Part shown: positions 6,923-15,488 of the stretch, piece after piece
Position numbering within the stretch: the stretch's first letter is position 1
How the letters are laid out: each line of letters opens with the position of its first letter
IMG/VR virus record: IMGVR_UViG_3300020172_000002
Coordinates: 1-25,463 of that record
From: a virus
Length of the DNA: 25,463 nt
Reading direction: 5' to 3' (one strand)
Position numbers and translations under genes: made by a program
Notes under the pieces: generated by a model
The model's database searches: none
The model's input: the letters and a program-made list of their open reading frames with translations, nothing else
Told to the model about the DNA's origin: nothing

Positions 6923-9436
6923 ATGGCTACACAAATGCCCAATGACCCAGAGTTCAACCGCTTCATTGACGGTCTGAAGATGAACGAGGACGGCAGTGCC
7001 GAGGTGGACTTGCTCCCCGGCGAGGAGCCAGAGGTCGAGGAACTCCCTGACGGCTCTGCTGTTGTGAACATGGGTGACTTCAAAGGCCCGATGGACGACG
7101 AAGACTTCTACCAAAACTTGGCTGAAGACATCATTGACGTCTACGAGTTAGAGAAGATGGGTATGCGTTACCTTGACCTGATTGACAAAGACCGTGAGGC
7201 ACGTCAGAAGCGGGACAAGCAGTATGAGGAAGGTCTTCGCAGGACGGGTATGGGTGATGACGCCCCGGGCGGTGCGCAGTTCCTTGGCGCCAGCAAGGTT
7301 GTCCACCCCATGATGGCTGAAGCCTGCGTGGACTTTGCCGCTCGTGCCATCAAGGAGATGTTCCCACCAGACGGCCCAGCCAAGACCAAGATTCTGGGCG
7401 AGGTTACGGACGAGAAGACCGAGACCGCAGAGCGCAAACGCGACTACATCAATTGGCAGTTGACCGAGCAGATTCAAGAGTTCCGCGACGAGCAGGAGCA
7501 GTTGCTGACTCAGTTGCCACTCGGTGGCTCACAGTTTATGAAGCTGTGGTTTGACGAGAAGAAGAAGCGCCCCTGCGCTGAGTTCGTGCCTATCGACAAC
7601 ATCCTCCTGCCTTTTGCCGCGGCTAATTTCTACACCGCCCAGCGCGTAACTGAACAGCAAGACATCAGCGAGTGGGAGTTCCGCCAGCGCATTGACCGCG
7701 GCTTGTACCGTGACATTGACTTTATCCGCGCCACCTCTGAGCCAGAGCAGACCAAGGCTGAGAAGGCCAACGCCAAGATTGAAGGCAAGCAGTACGAGAC
7801 CAACGAAGACGGCCTGCGCCGCATCTATCACATCTACACTTGGCTCGACTTGGATGACGACCCCATAACAAAGGGCGAGAGCGCTCCTTACGTTCTGATG
7901 GTTGACGAGTTAGAGAACAAGGTCATTGGCCTCTACCGCAACTGGGAAGAGGGCGACGACACGATGACCAAGCTGGATTGGCTCATCGAGTTCAAATTCA
8001 TCCCTTGGAGGGGCGCGTATGCCATCGGGCTACCTCACCTCATCGGAGGTCTCTCCGCCGCCACCACGGGCGCATTAAGGGCCTTGATGGACACCGCTCA
8101 CGTCAACAACTCGCTAACCATGCTGAAGTTGAAGGGCGCAAAGGTTTCAGGCCAGTCTGACCAGATTGAAATCACGCAGGTGACCGAGATTGAAGGTGGC
8201 ATTGGTGTGGACGACATCCGCAAGATTGCGATGCCCATGCCCTTTAACCCACCCTCCCCTGTGCTGTACCAGTTATTGGGATGGCTGACGGAGCAAGCCA
8301 AGGGCGTGGTCACCACCGCAGAAGAGAAGATTGCAGACGCCAAGAGCAATATGCCTGTAGGTACAACGCAGGCTTTGATTGAGCAAGGCGCTGTGGTGTT
8401 CTCTGGCATTCACTCGCGCCTGCATGACAGCCAGCGCCGCGTGTTGCAGGTGCTTGGACGCATCAATCGCTGGTACTTGGATGACCAACGCCGCGGTGAC
8501 ACAGTGGCTGACCTGCCTATCAAGCGTGAAGACTTCAAGCGCAACAGCGACGTAGTGCCTGTCAGCGACCCCCACATCTTCTCTGAGACACAACGTATCA
8601 GCCAGATGCAGTCGGTCATGCAGTTGTCTGCACAGTTCCCGCAGATTTTTGACCAGCGTGCGGTAGTGAGCCGTATGCTCAAGCAACTCAAAGTGCCAAA
8701 CGTCAACGAGTTGATGCCTAACACTGGCAAGCCAGCAGAGTTGAACGCGGCGGATGAGAACAGCGCAATGGCGCTAGGACGCCCAGCGTTTGCATACCCA
8801 CGCCAAGACCAGTTAGCGCACATCCAAGCGCACTTGAACTTTGCGATTGACCCGATGCTAGGCTCTAACAAGCTGATTGCACCTAAGTACATCCCACAGG
8901 TGATGGAACACATCAAGCAACACATGATGCTCTGGTACACCCAACAGATGCAAACCTACGTCACAGCAGGAGCGGACATCAAATTGGGCAAATACGAAGA
9001 GAACAAACTTGCCGCTGAAATTGACAGGGCGATTGCGATTGCGTCTGACCACGTCAAGCTGGACTCCGAGCAGGTGTTCTCTGGCGTTACGCAGGCACTG
9101 GAGCAACTCGGTCAAATCATGCAACAGTTCAAGCCACCAGCACCTCCAATGGACGGCGAGGCACAGGCTGTATTGCAGGCGTCTATGGCAGAGACACAGC
9201 GCCGTACCGCCTCAGACCAAGCGCGTTTGGGCTTCGACCAGCAGAAGTTCCAAGCCGAGCAAGCCAACAAGGACAAAGAATTGCAAGTCAAGGTGGCTAT
9301 GAACGCCGAAGACAACCTCACAGAGGAGCGCATCAAAACAGCAGAGTTGACTTTAGACGAAGTCAAACTGCGTAAGGAGCAGGAAGAAACTGCAATCAAA
9401 CTCAACCAAGAGACTCAACGCAACTTAGGAGCATGA
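6923..9436 (+). CDS. Portal protein
   Basis: Ring-forming portal at the unique capsid vertex, through which DNA enters and leaves and on which the terminase docks. The 837-aa length suits the large portals of P22-like and related short-tailed phages. An acidic N-terminus is followed by a conserved portal-like core, including RYLDLIDKDREARQKRDKQY, GASKVVHPMMAEACVDFAAR, the LLTQLPLGGSQFMKLWFDE region and the long GLPHLIGGLSAATTGALRAL segment. The C-terminal 100 residues are Gln/Glu/Lys-rich and predicted helical or coiled-coil (about 745-837), like the barrel of long portals. The gene follows the giant gene by two bases and directly precedes the head-assembly genes. Identification rests on core motifs, size and position, and the exact portal family is uncertain. 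Confidence 0.88.
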   Translation: MATQMPNDPEFNRFIDGLKMNEDGSAEVDLLPGEEPEVEELPDGSAVVNMGDFKGPMDDEDFYQNLAEDIIDVYELEKMGMRYLDLIDKDREARQKRDKQYEEGLRRTGMGDDAPGGAQFLGASKVVHPMMAEACVDFAARAIKEMFPPDGPAKTKILGEVTDEKTETAERKRDYINWQLTEQIQEFRDEQEQLLTQLPLGGSQFMKLWFDEKKKRPCAEFVPIDNILLPFAAANFYTAQRVTEQQDISEWEFRQRIDRGLYRDIDFIRATSEPEQTKAEKANAKIEGKQYETNEDGLRRIYHIYTWLDLDDDPITKGESAPYVLMVDELENKVIGLYRNWEEGDDTMTKLDWLIEFKFIPWRGAYAIGLPHLIGGLSAATTGALRALMDTAHVNNSLTMLKLKGAKVSGQSDQIEITQVTEIEGGIGVDDIRKIAMPMPFNPPSPVLYQLLGWLTEQAKGVVTTAEEKIADAKSNMPVGTTQALIEQGAVVFSGIHSRLHDSQRRVLQVLGRINRWYLDDQRRGDTVADLPIKREDFKRNSDVVPVSDPHIFSETQRISQMQSVMQLSAQFPQIFDQRAVVSRMLKQLKVPNVNELMPNTGKPAELNAADENSAMALGRPAFAYPRQDQLAHIQAHLNFAIDPMLGSNKLIAPKYIPQVMEHIKQHMMLWYTQQMQTYVTAGADIKLGKYEENKLAAEIDRAIAIASDHVKLDSEQVFSGVTQALEQLGQIMQQFKPPAPPMDGEAQAVLQASMAETQRRTASDQARLGFDQQKFQAEQANKDKELQVKVAMNAEDNLTEERIKTAELTLDEVKLRKEQEETAIKLNQETQRNLGA

Positions 9437-9437
9437 A

Positions 9438-9617
9438 ATGTCTACAAACGATAAAGAGCAACAATCCGAACAAGTACGTCAGAAAACCCGCATGGCGGCT
9501 GGCGCATGGGTGACGGGCGAAACACTAAAAGAGCAATCAAAAGCGACCATGCCAGAGGCCAACAGCGACCACGGGAATTTCTCCCAACCCAAGGGTGTTG
9601 ATAAGTCCAACGCATGA
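9438..9617 (+). CDS. Small hydrophilic phage protein (59 aa)
   Basis: A 59-codon ORF in the gap after the portal, beginning MSTNDKEQQSEQV and ending KGVDKSNA. AGGAG at 9427-9431 gives a well-placed ribosome binding site. The ORF starts one base after the portal stop and its own stop overlaps the next start as ATGA, the pattern of translational coupling. The composition is polar, rich in Gln, Lys and Asn, with no membrane segment or cysteine. I do not recognise a family. The packing, the ribosome site and the coupling argue that it is translated. Confidence 0.62.
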   Translation: MSTNDKEQQSEQVRQKTRMAAGAWVTGETLKEQSKATMPEANSDHGNFSQPKGVDKSNA

Positions 9618-9799
9618 AGTTAGTTTCCGACTTTATTAGCGCTGTAAAAGCGCGTCAGGCAGAGATTGCAAAGGGGTTGGCGCATGGAAATGCGTCCGAC
9701 TTCAATGCATACCAACGCCTAGTCGGGGAAAACTTAGGACTTGAGGCATCCCTTGAGATTCTTAACCACCTTTTGAAAGAAGATGAAGATGACAGATAG
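9614..9799 (+). CDS. Small conserved phage protein (61 aa)
   Basis: A 61-aa, probably all-helical protein with core AEIAKGLAHGNASDFNAYQR followed by LVGENLGLEASLEILN and an acidic end (KEDEDDR). Small proteins with an ALA.GN..D...YQRLVGE-like pattern are widespread next to portal and head genes in tailed phages. No activity is known to me. It overlaps the upstream ORF by four bases (ATGA) and the GroES-like gene by 17 bases, so the three are probably translated together. Confidence 0.72.
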   Translation: MKLVSDFISAVKARQAEIAKGLAHGNASDFNAYQRLVGENLGLEASLEILNHLLKEDEDDR

Positions 9800-10211
9800 C
9801 ACGGTAGCGGGTAATGCCGCTGATTTACAGGAAGCCTTTCCTGTTGTAGACCCCGGTGCGATTCCCCTTGGTGCGCGAGTGCTTGTTCAACTGCGCAAAG
9901 CCAAGAAACGAATGACTCAATCTGGGATTATTTTGCCTGAAGAGACTCGCGACACCGAACGGGCGCAAAACCCCGTTGCAAAGGTGATTGCATTTGGCCC
10001 GTTGGCGTTCAAAAAACGCGACACGATGGAGCCTTGGGTCGAGGGTATTTGGTGTGAGGTGGGTGACTACCTTCGCGTACCCAAATGGACTGGCGACCGC
10101 TGGAATGTTCCACATGGAGAAGACGAAAACGTCGAGTTCATGGTGCTGAACGACCACGAAGTGATTGCCAAAATCACAGGTAATCCACTTGAAGTGAGGG
10201 CATTTGTATGA
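9783..10211 (+). CDS. GroES-like co-chaperonin (Cpn10)
   Basis: Probable phage co-chaperonin that would cap the host GroEL and modify folding of phage proteins, most plausibly the capsid protein, as T4 gp31 does. The GroES fold is readable. The first strand is PLGARVLVQL (residues 28-37), and the mobile loop KKRMTQSGIILPEETRD (41-57) carries the GroEL-contacting hydrophobic tripeptide IIL at 49-51, where GroES has IVL. Next come NPVAKVIAFGP (63-73), EVGDYLRVPKWTG (92-104) and the closing strand FMVLNDHEVIAKI (119-131). At 142 aa it is longer than GroES (about 97), with extra residues at both ends and between strands. An ATG two codons downstream (9789) is an alternative start. It overlaps the scaffold-like gene as ATGA. 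Confidence 0.86.
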   Translation: MKMTDSTVAGNAADLQEAFPVVDPGAIPLGARVLVQLRKAKKRMTQSGIILPEETRDTERAQNPVAKVIAFGPLAFKKRDTMEPWVEGIWCEVGDYLRVPKWTGDRWNVPHGEDENVEFMVLNDHEVIAKITGNPLEVRAFV

Positions 10212-11182
10212 GTACCGAACAACAACAAGAAGTTATTGTGATTCAGGAAGAGAAAGACGGCTCGGCGACCATTGAGTTGCCTGATAGCATCCCATCTCCT
10301 GAGCCACAGCATGATGAGGACTCCGATGAGGCTGATGACCGCGCCCGACAGAAGGAAATGGTCGTCGGTGGGGCGGTAGATGAGGACGCAGAGGCTCTTC
10401 GTGAGCAAAAACGCCTCAAGCGCCAGCGCCGCAAGGAGTATCACAAGCAAGTTTCCTCCGAAAAAGACGTCAAACTGACGCTTTTGGAGCGACAAAACCA
10501 ACAATTGCTTGAGCGGTTGTCTGTTTTGGAGAAAAAGAGCCACGGTTCTGACATCGCACGCCTGAATAAGGCTATCGAAGACCAGAATACGCGCATTTTG
10601 TTCGCCAAACAGAAAATCCAAGAGGCAACAGCGACTGGTAACGGTGAATTGCTCACTTCCGCTCAGGAAATGTGGTTTGAAGCACGTCGCCAGTCAGAGG
10701 CTCTGGCAAATCTGAAGAAACGTGCAGTGGCTCCACAGCGCCAACGCACAATTCAGGCGCCAGACCCACAACTTCAGCGCCATGCCAACAATTGGATGGC
10801 AAACAACCAGTGGTACGACCCTAACGGGAAAGACCCAGACTCACGCCGCGCTTTGAACGAGGACGCCATACTTGCAGAAGAGGGTTACGACCCAAAAACT
10901 GCCGAGTATTGGGAAGAACTTGACAGACGCTTGCAAAGAGTAGTACCTCACAGGTATACTGAAGATGCAGACGAGAGACCTCGCTCTAGACCGCGAAATG
11001 CAGTAACTAGTTCAGGCCGCGAATTTGCATCAAATAATGGCAAGGGGAATTCGTTCACCTTATCACCTGACCAAGTCAGGGCCATGAAAGATGCAGGTAT
11101 GTGGGATGATGCTGAGAAACGGGCCAAGATGATTCGACGCTACGCCTTAGAAGCTAAACAAACTAACGGTTATAGGGGTTAA
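10208..11182 (+). CDS. Probable capsid scaffolding protein
   Basis: A 324-aa highly charged protein upstream of the capsid gene, where head scaffolds are encoded. An acidic, Gln/Glu-rich N-terminus (1-60) leads into a long predicted coiled coil (about 62-175) with basic patches such as KRLKRQRRKEYHKQ. A middle segment follows containing NNWMANNQWYDPNGKDPDS, a pattern also seen in other phage scaffold-like proteins. A C-terminal charged helix ends the protein (FTLSPDQVRAMKDAGMWDDA, then EKRAKMIRRYALEAK). Scaffolds of many phages end in a short basic helix that contacts the capsid shell, and this end fits that idea. There is no visible protease domain. The call is from architecture and position, not from a strong family match. 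Confidence 0.68.
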   Translation: MSTEQQQEVIVIQEEKDGSATIELPDSIPSPEPQHDEDSDEADDRARQKEMVVGGAVDEDAEALREQKRLKRQRRKEYHKQVSSEKDVKLTLLERQNQQLLERLSVLEKKSHGSDIARLNKAIEDQNTRILFAKQKIQEATATGNGELLTSAQEMWFEARRQSEALANLKKRAVAPQRQRTIQAPDPQLQRHANNWMANNQWYDPNGKDPDSRRALNEDAILAEEGYDPKTAEYWEELDRRLQRVVPHRYTEDADERPRSRPRNAVTSSGREFASNNGKGNSFTLSPDQVRAMKDAGMWDDAEKRAKMIRRYALEAKQTNGYRG

Positions 11183-11184
11183 AA

Positions 11185-11724
11185 ATGGATTCTCGTCTAA
11201 AGAAAAATTTATCTGCTGGAGACCGCGAAAACCGCGGCAGTCGCGACACGATTCGCGAGGCTCCAGAAGACAAAATGGCATCGTCGGATGAACGTCGCAA
11301 GATGTGGAAAGACGAATGGGTACAAAGTGCGTTGCCCGCTGTTCCTGATATGAAGGGATGGCACGTTTGCTGGTTATCTACAACCAACAGTTACGACAGC
11401 ATCGACAAGCGGATTCGGTTAGGGTACGTTCCCGTGAAAGCGGATGAGTTACCTGAGATGCAGAATAACCGCGTAAAGGCTGGAGAACATGAAGGTTTTA
11501 TCTCGTGTAATGAGATGCTCTTGTACAAAATTCCTATGGACTTGTATCAAGATGTAATGGCTCATTTTCACCATGATGCGCCGCTTGAGGAAGCGAACAA
11601 AATTCGACTTCAGGCAGAACAGAATGTTGGACGAGATAGTCGAGGCAGAAGCCTCGGTCAGATTGAAGGCGAAGGGCTTAACGACATTGACAAACCGATT
11701 CCTGCTCCGCATTTTGCTGGGTAG
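11185..11724 (+). CDS. Conserved phage head-module protein
   Basis: A 179-aa soluble protein two bases after the scaffold-like gene and just before the decoration and capsid genes. Recognisable stretches are GWHVCWLSTTNSYDSIDKRI, RLGYVPVKADELP, GFISCNEMLLYKIP and MAHFHHDAPLEEANKI, a pattern I associate with conserved uncharacterised proteins in the head modules of short-tailed phages. The N-terminus is very charged and the C-terminus Gly/Asp-rich. No catalytic motif or membrane segment is visible. A role in head assembly is inferred from position only. Confidence 0.6.
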   Translation: MDSRLKKNLSAGDRENRGSRDTIREAPEDKMASSDERRKMWKDEWVQSALPAVPDMKGWHVCWLSTTNSYDSIDKRIRLGYVPVKADELPEMQNNRVKAGEHEGFISCNEMLLYKIPMDLYQDVMAHFHHDAPLEEANKIRLQAEQNVGRDSRGRSLGQIEGEGLNDIDKPIPAPHFAG

Positions 11725-11753
11725 GGTTTTTAACGAATCAAAGGAGAAAGACT

Positions 11754-12326
11754 ATGTCTTCAACCAATGCTCCGTTCGGTATGCGCCCTTCTTTCCATCC
11801 TTCGGGTTTGGACAGAGCGGTTGCTTTGCCTAACGGTATCGCCTCGGCTTACAACACTGGCATTTTGAAAGGCCAACCTGTAGCCCTTAACACTAGCGGT
11901 AACATCATTGCCGCTACTGCTGGTAGCGCCTATCAAGGTGCTTTCGCTGGTCACGAGTACACCGACCTAACTGGTCGTCGTCTTGTCAGCAACCAATGGA
12001 TTGCAAACACTGCATACCAAACTGGTTCTGAAGTGACTTACTACTACTCTGACCCCAATATCGTTTACGACATTCAGGCAGATGGCAGTTTGGCACAGAC
12101 CTCTATTGGAGACCAAGCAAACTTCACAAACATCAGTGCTGGTTCTACCACCACAGGTTTGTCACAATGCACAATCTCTACCTCGTTGGCAGGCTCTAGT
12201 GCTGTTGGTGATATGCGTATCATCGGCCTCACACCTGCTGTTGACAACGCTTGGGGCGACGCTTACACAGTAGTGCAAGTACAAGTCTCGCGTAGTCAGT
12301 TCGTCGCAACCATTAACGCCATCTAA
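11754..12326 (+). CDS. Probable capsid decoration or minor head protein
   Basis: A 190-aa Gly/Ala/Thr/Ser-rich, probably beta-structured protein with a perfect ribosome site (AAAGGAGAAAGACT before the ATG). It begins with a short linear segment (SSTNAPFGMRPSFHPSG). Then come ILKGQPVALNTSGNIIAATA and YQGAFAGHEY, resembling the compact beta-barrel pattern of head decoration and stabilising proteins (kGqpV...G.i..a....f.G). It lies 11 bases upstream of the capsid gene, as decoration genes commonly do. It could instead be another minor virion protein. Confidence 0.55.
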   Translation: MSSTNAPFGMRPSFHPSGLDRAVALPNGIASAYNTGILKGQPVALNTSGNIIAATAGSAYQGAFAGHEYTDLTGRRLVSNQWIANTAYQTGSEVTYYYSDPNIVYDIQADGSLAQTSIGDQANFTNISAGSTTTGLSQCTISTSLAGSSAVGDMRIIGLTPAVDNAWGDAYTVVQVQVSRSQFVATINAI

Positions 12327-12337
12327 GGAGTCCAATC

Positions 12338-13252
12338 ATGGCCGCACCAATGCGCAGTACGGACTTTAGAAGTATTGTTGAACCTATCCTCAACGAATGC
12401 TTCGATGGAGTCTATGACCAACGTACCGATGAATGGTCACGAGTTTTCCGTGAACAAGAAGGTATTCCCCGTAACTACCACGAAGAACCCGTCTTGTACG
12501 GATTTGGCGCCGCTCCCCAGTTGCCTGACGGTACTCCTGTCAGCTACCAACAGGGTGGTGTTCTCTTCTTGCAACGCTATGTATACAACGTGTTTGGCCT
12601 TGCCTTTGCGTTGACCAAAGTGTTGGTTGAAGATGGCGACCATATCCGTATCGGTCAGGTTTACGCCCGTCACTTGGCTCAGTCTTTGATTGAGACCAAA
12701 GAGACTTTGGCGGCAAACGTGTTGAACCGTGCGTTCAACGCCTCGTACCCCGGTGGTGACGGTGTCGCTTTGAACAGCGCATCACACCCCATCGTGAACG
12801 GTACTTTCAGCAACTTGTTATCCACTGCGGCTAACTTGAGCCAGACATCTCTTGAGCAGATGCTGATTCAGATTCGTCAAGCTGTGGACAACAACGGCAA
12901 GAAGATTCGCCTTGTGCCACGTCAACTGATTGTGGCCCCCGGCAACGTCTTCCAAGCCGAAGTTCTGTTGAAGTCCGTCCTGCGTGCAGGTACAGGCAAC
13001 AACGACGTCAACCCAATCAAATCTATCGGTTTGCTTGACGAAGGCGCGGCTGTTCTGTCACGTTTGACCTCTTCTACAGCGTTCTGGGTGCAGACTGATG
13101 CGCCTGAAGGCATGAAGTTGCTGATGCGTCGCAAACTCGAAAAGACTATGGAAGGCGATTTCGAGACCGACTCTATGCGCTACAAGGCCACTGAGCGTTA
13201 CCAAGTGGGCTTCACTGACCCACGCGCCGTTTACGGCACACCCGGCGTCTAA
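12338..13252 (+). CDS. Major capsid protein
   Basis: Main shell protein, probably of the HK97 fold. The 304-aa sequence has an N-terminal helical arm (STDFRSIVEPILNECFDGVY), an E-loop-like region with VSYQQGGVLFLQRYVYNVFG, then the helix RIGQVYARHLAQSLIETKET. The segment LNSASHPIVNGTFSNLL matches the pattern of Mu-type and related capsid proteins, and RLVPRQLIVAPGNVFQAEVL is a typical P-domain strand. The end MRYKATERYQVGFTDPRAVY is also typical of capsids. Ribosome site GGAG precedes the ATG. The gene is followed immediately by a strong terminator, consistent with high, bounded expression. No prohead protease gene or N-terminal delta domain is evident, fitting the separate scaffold. Confidence 0.86.
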   Translation: MAAPMRSTDFRSIVEPILNECFDGVYDQRTDEWSRVFREQEGIPRNYHEEPVLYGFGAAPQLPDGTPVSYQQGGVLFLQRYVYNVFGLAFALTKVLVEDGDHIRIGQVYARHLAQSLIETKETLAANVLNRAFNASYPGGDGVALNSASHPIVNGTFSNLLSTAANLSQTSLEQMLIQIRQAVDNNGKKIRLVPRQLIVAPGNVFQAEVLLKSVLRAGTGNNDVNPIKSIGLLDEGAAVLSRLTSSTAFWVQTDAPEGMKLLMRRKLEKTMEGDFETDSMRYKATERYQVGFTDPRAVYGTPGV

Positions 13253-13261
13253 AAGCGCCAC

Positions 13262-13293
13262 AAGGGGTTGGGATAAAACCCAGCCCCTTTTTT
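13262..13293 (+). terminator. Strong rho-independent terminator after the capsid gene
   Basis: An 11-pair stem (AAGGGGTTGGG with CCCAGCCCCTT, one G-T wobble) closes a six-base loop (ATAAAA) and is followed by a T run. It lies 10 bases after the capsid stop and before the ribosome site of the next gene. Confidence 0.9.
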
Positions 13294-13330
13294 GTTAACT
13301 GTATTTGTCAAACTTTTCAAGGAGAAGACA

Positions 13331-14317
13331 ATGCCCCAATATTCAGACGACCTATTCTTAGGCCCAGCCGAGACCTCTATGGGTACTGGCTTGCGTGCCA
13401 ATACCTCAACCTTCACTGGTTCAATTGCTTCAACCACGCTAACCGTCACCGCAATGTTGTCAGGTTCGCCAATTGTGCTTGGTATGTACATCGACGGCGC
13501 AAGCGTCACCGATGGTTCTTACATCACCGCATTTGGTACAGGCAATGGTGGCACTGGTACTTACACTGTAAGCACAGCGTCTACAGCGTCTAGCACTACT
13601 ATTACCGCAAACGCCAATGTGCCGTTTGACAATCCATCTCCAATGAGCGTTGGTGTTGGCCCTCTTGGTCGCATCTACGTTTGGGACATCGTTCCTCAAG
13701 CATTGGTTGCAAACAACATTGCCGCCACACAAACTCCCGCCGCCGCTGGTTCGCTCACGCTGACCGCTGGTACTTCTGTGAAGTCTGTTATCAATGCAAG
13801 CGGTTCAACCGTGTTGCAATTAGATTGCCCTCGTGCAGTTCAATTGACTACAGCATCTGGCACAATTGTTACAAGTCGCAACCTCACCGTGTCTGGCTTT
13901 GACTACTACGGTCAAGCAATGAGTGAAGTGATTGCAACAGGAACAACCTCTTCTGCTGTGGCTAACGTCGCTGGTAAGAAAGCGTTTTTCCAAATCTCTA
14001 GCATCACAATCAACGGTTCGTTGCCAGTAGCAATTACTGTTGGTACGACTGATGTGTTGGGTCTGCCAGTTCGCGTGTTCAACGTGTCCTACGTTGCCAG
14101 CGTTAAGAGCAACAACACACTAGCACAAGACGCTGGTACGTTTGTCGCCGCTGACACTGCAACTGCTACGACCACCACTGGTGACGTTCGCGGTACATAC
14201 GCCCCTGCCACTGCATCGAACGGTATCGTTCGTACAACAATGGGAATTCTGTTGCCAGCAATCGCTGTCGGCCCTAACGCTACTCGCGTTGGCGCTCTTG
14301 GCGTAACTCAAGCCTAA
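13331..14317 (+). CDS. Beta-rich virion structural protein
   Basis: A 328-aa Ser/Thr/Ala/Gly-rich protein with no charged clusters or membrane segment, typical of a virion surface or minor head protein. AAGGAGAAGACA directly precedes ATG 13331, which I chose over an upstream TTG that falls inside the terminator T run. Near the N-terminus, a [20 protein letters not shown] stretch resembles short beta modules found in many phage tail and head appendage proteins. The C-terminal half contains [20 protein letters not shown] and [16 protein letters not shown]. It is encoded between the capsid terminator and the basic repeat protein, suggesting a separate regulatory unit. Specific function is unknown. 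Confidence 0.62.
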   Translation: MPQYSDDLFLGPAETSMGTGLRANTSTFTGSIASTTLTVTAMLSGSPIVLGMYIDGASVTDGSYITAFGTGNGGTGTYTVSTASTASSTTITANANVPFDNPSPMSVGVGPLGRIYVWDIVPQALVANNIAATQTPAAAGSLTLTAGTSVKSVINASGSTVLQLDCPRAVQLTTASGTIVTSRNLTVSGFDYYGQAMSEVIATGTTSSAVANVAGKKAFFQISSITINGSLPVAITVGTTDVLGLPVRVFNVSYVASVKSNNTLAQDAGTFVAADTATATTTTGDVRGTYAPATASNGIVRTTMGILLPAIAVGPNATRVGALGVTQA

Positions 14318-14328
14318 AGGAGAGCAAC

Positions 14329-15444
14329 ATGGGACAATTTAAACCAATGGTGAAGATGGAGACCACGGAGCCTACAGTTGAGTTAAAACTCAAAAAAGGC
14401 GGTCACGTCAACATGAAAAAAGGTGGTAAAGCCGAAGCTGGTCATAAAAAGATGGCTGGTGGCGGCGCTATGGAGATGATGATGGGAACGCCCGCTTTGG
14501 TGGGTCGTCCTGCTGTTAACGCTCCTGTTCGCGCCCCCGGCAAGCCCTCTATGGCGTCGCGTCGCAAGGCAATGATGGCTAAGAAGCCTATGCCTGCTGT
14601 AACGCCTTCTGGCCCCGCTATGCCCGCTCCCGCCATGAAAAAAGGTGGCGAGTCCAAGAAAACGCACATGGCTGAGATGTCAAAGATGAAGGGTCTTGAG
14701 AAAGAACTGAAGTCTCACGAGTCCAAGCCTGCCAGCAAGGGCCACAAAGGTCTGAAGACTGGTGGCGTGACTAATGGTCAAGGTGGCTACAAAACTGGTG
14801 GTGTTGCCCTTGGTAACGGCGGCGGTTACAAAACTGGCGGCGTCTCAATGAGCAATGCTGGTGGCTACAAAATGGGAGGTAAAACCTCAAAAAAAGCCTA
14901 CGCGGCGGGGGGTACTGTTAATTCAGGCAAACCCGTCGCGATGCCCGAAGGTCGCAAACCTGTACCCGCCCCTGTAAGAGTTAGCCAACTGGCTGGTACT
15001 TACAAGAACGGTGGTCGAGCAACTCCCGCGGAAGCACGCTTGTTGAAAAACAACGCCGCAGAGAACTCGACTGCTATGCGCGAAGCTAAAACTGACAGCA
15101 ACCTGAAATATGGTTCGCCTAAGCGGATGCAGAGCGGTGGCGCAATTTCTAACAAAGACATCGCTAATGCTTATGCAATTGATAAAGCAACAGGCGATAA
15201 ACTTGTAGATTTGTCCAAAGGTGGTTACGACAAAGCTGGAAAGAACAGCCGTGAATTAGAGGATGCATTGAATCCTTTGAGCATGGCTAAAGAACTTTAC
15301 GGCAAGGCTCGTGATTACTTTAAAGGCGAAGGCTCAGTTACGGACAAAGAAAGGTCGATGCTTCCATCTGGAAGCGTCACCAAAACTGAAAAGTCTGTGA
15401 CGGTTGCACCAGCAGGAAAAAGACGCGGCGGACGCGCTTGTTGA
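14329..15444 (+). CDS. Very basic Lys/Gly-rich repeat protein with many GG tags
   Basis: A 371-aa low-complexity protein of very high predicted pI, with a strong ribosome site (AAAGGAGAGCAAC). The N-terminal half is rich in Lys, Met, Ala, Pro and Gly with KKGG at 22-25, 30-33 and 104-107. Residues 142-184 hold a near-perfect tandem of (Y/L)K(T/M)GG units. More tag-like elements follow: YAAGGTVN (191-198), YKNGGRATP (225-233), MQSGGAIS (267-274) and KRRGGRAC at the C-terminus. The C-terminal third is more ordinary, probably helical (EDALNPLSMAKELYGKARDY). It lies between two strong terminators with the preceding virion gene. I recognise no enzymatic family. The composition would suit nucleic-acid binding or packaging inside the head, but that is inference. 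Confidence 0.72.
   Translation: MGQFKPMVKMETTEPTVELKLKKGGHVNMKKGGKAEAGHKKMAGGGAMEMMMGTPALVGRPAVNAPVRAPGKPSMASRRKAMMAKKPMPAVTPSGPAMPAPAMKKGGESKKTHMAEMSKMKGLEKELKSHESKPASKGHKGLKTGGVTNGQGGYKTGGVALGNGGGYKTGGVSMSNAGGYKMGGKTSKKAYAAGGTVNSGKPVAMPEGRKPVPAPVRVSQLAGTYKNGGRATPAEARLLKNNAAENSTAMREAKTDSNLKYGSPKRMQSGGAISNKDIANAYAIDKATGDKLVDLSKGGYDKAGKNSRELEDALNPLSMAKELYGKARDYFKGEGSVTDKERSMLPSGSVTKTEKSVTVAPAGKRRGGRAC
14752..14880 (+). repeat. Tandem KTGG-type peptide repeats
   Basis: Four consecutive units encode LKTGGVTNGQGG, YKTGGVALGNGG, YKTGGVSMSNAG and YKMGG. Three are 12-14 codons apart, and the repeat is clear at both DNA and peptide level. Confidence 0.85.
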
Positions 15445-15449
15445 AAACG

Positions 15450-15474
15450 AGTGGGGGCTTCGGCCCCTGCTTTT
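15450..15474 (+). terminator. Strong UUCG rho-independent terminator
   Basis: A GGGGC/GCCCC stem closes a TTCG tetraloop and extends outward through G-T, T-G, G-C and A-T pairs into a TTTT run. It lies six bases after the basic repeat gene. Confidence 0.87.
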
Positions 15475-15488
15475 AATTGGAGAATCGC

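Noticed and set aside
7148-7477. Antisense frame opposite the portal
   Set aside because: Shadow of the portal gene, with no independent support.
13292-13330. Upstream TTG start for the virion protein at 13331
   Set aside because: It falls within the T run of the terminator, whereas ATG 13331 has a perfect ribosome site.
14752-14880. Repeat block considered as a CRISPR-like array
   Set aside because: Repeats are short, in frame and encode a peptide repeat, with no spacers of regular length or associated cas genes.
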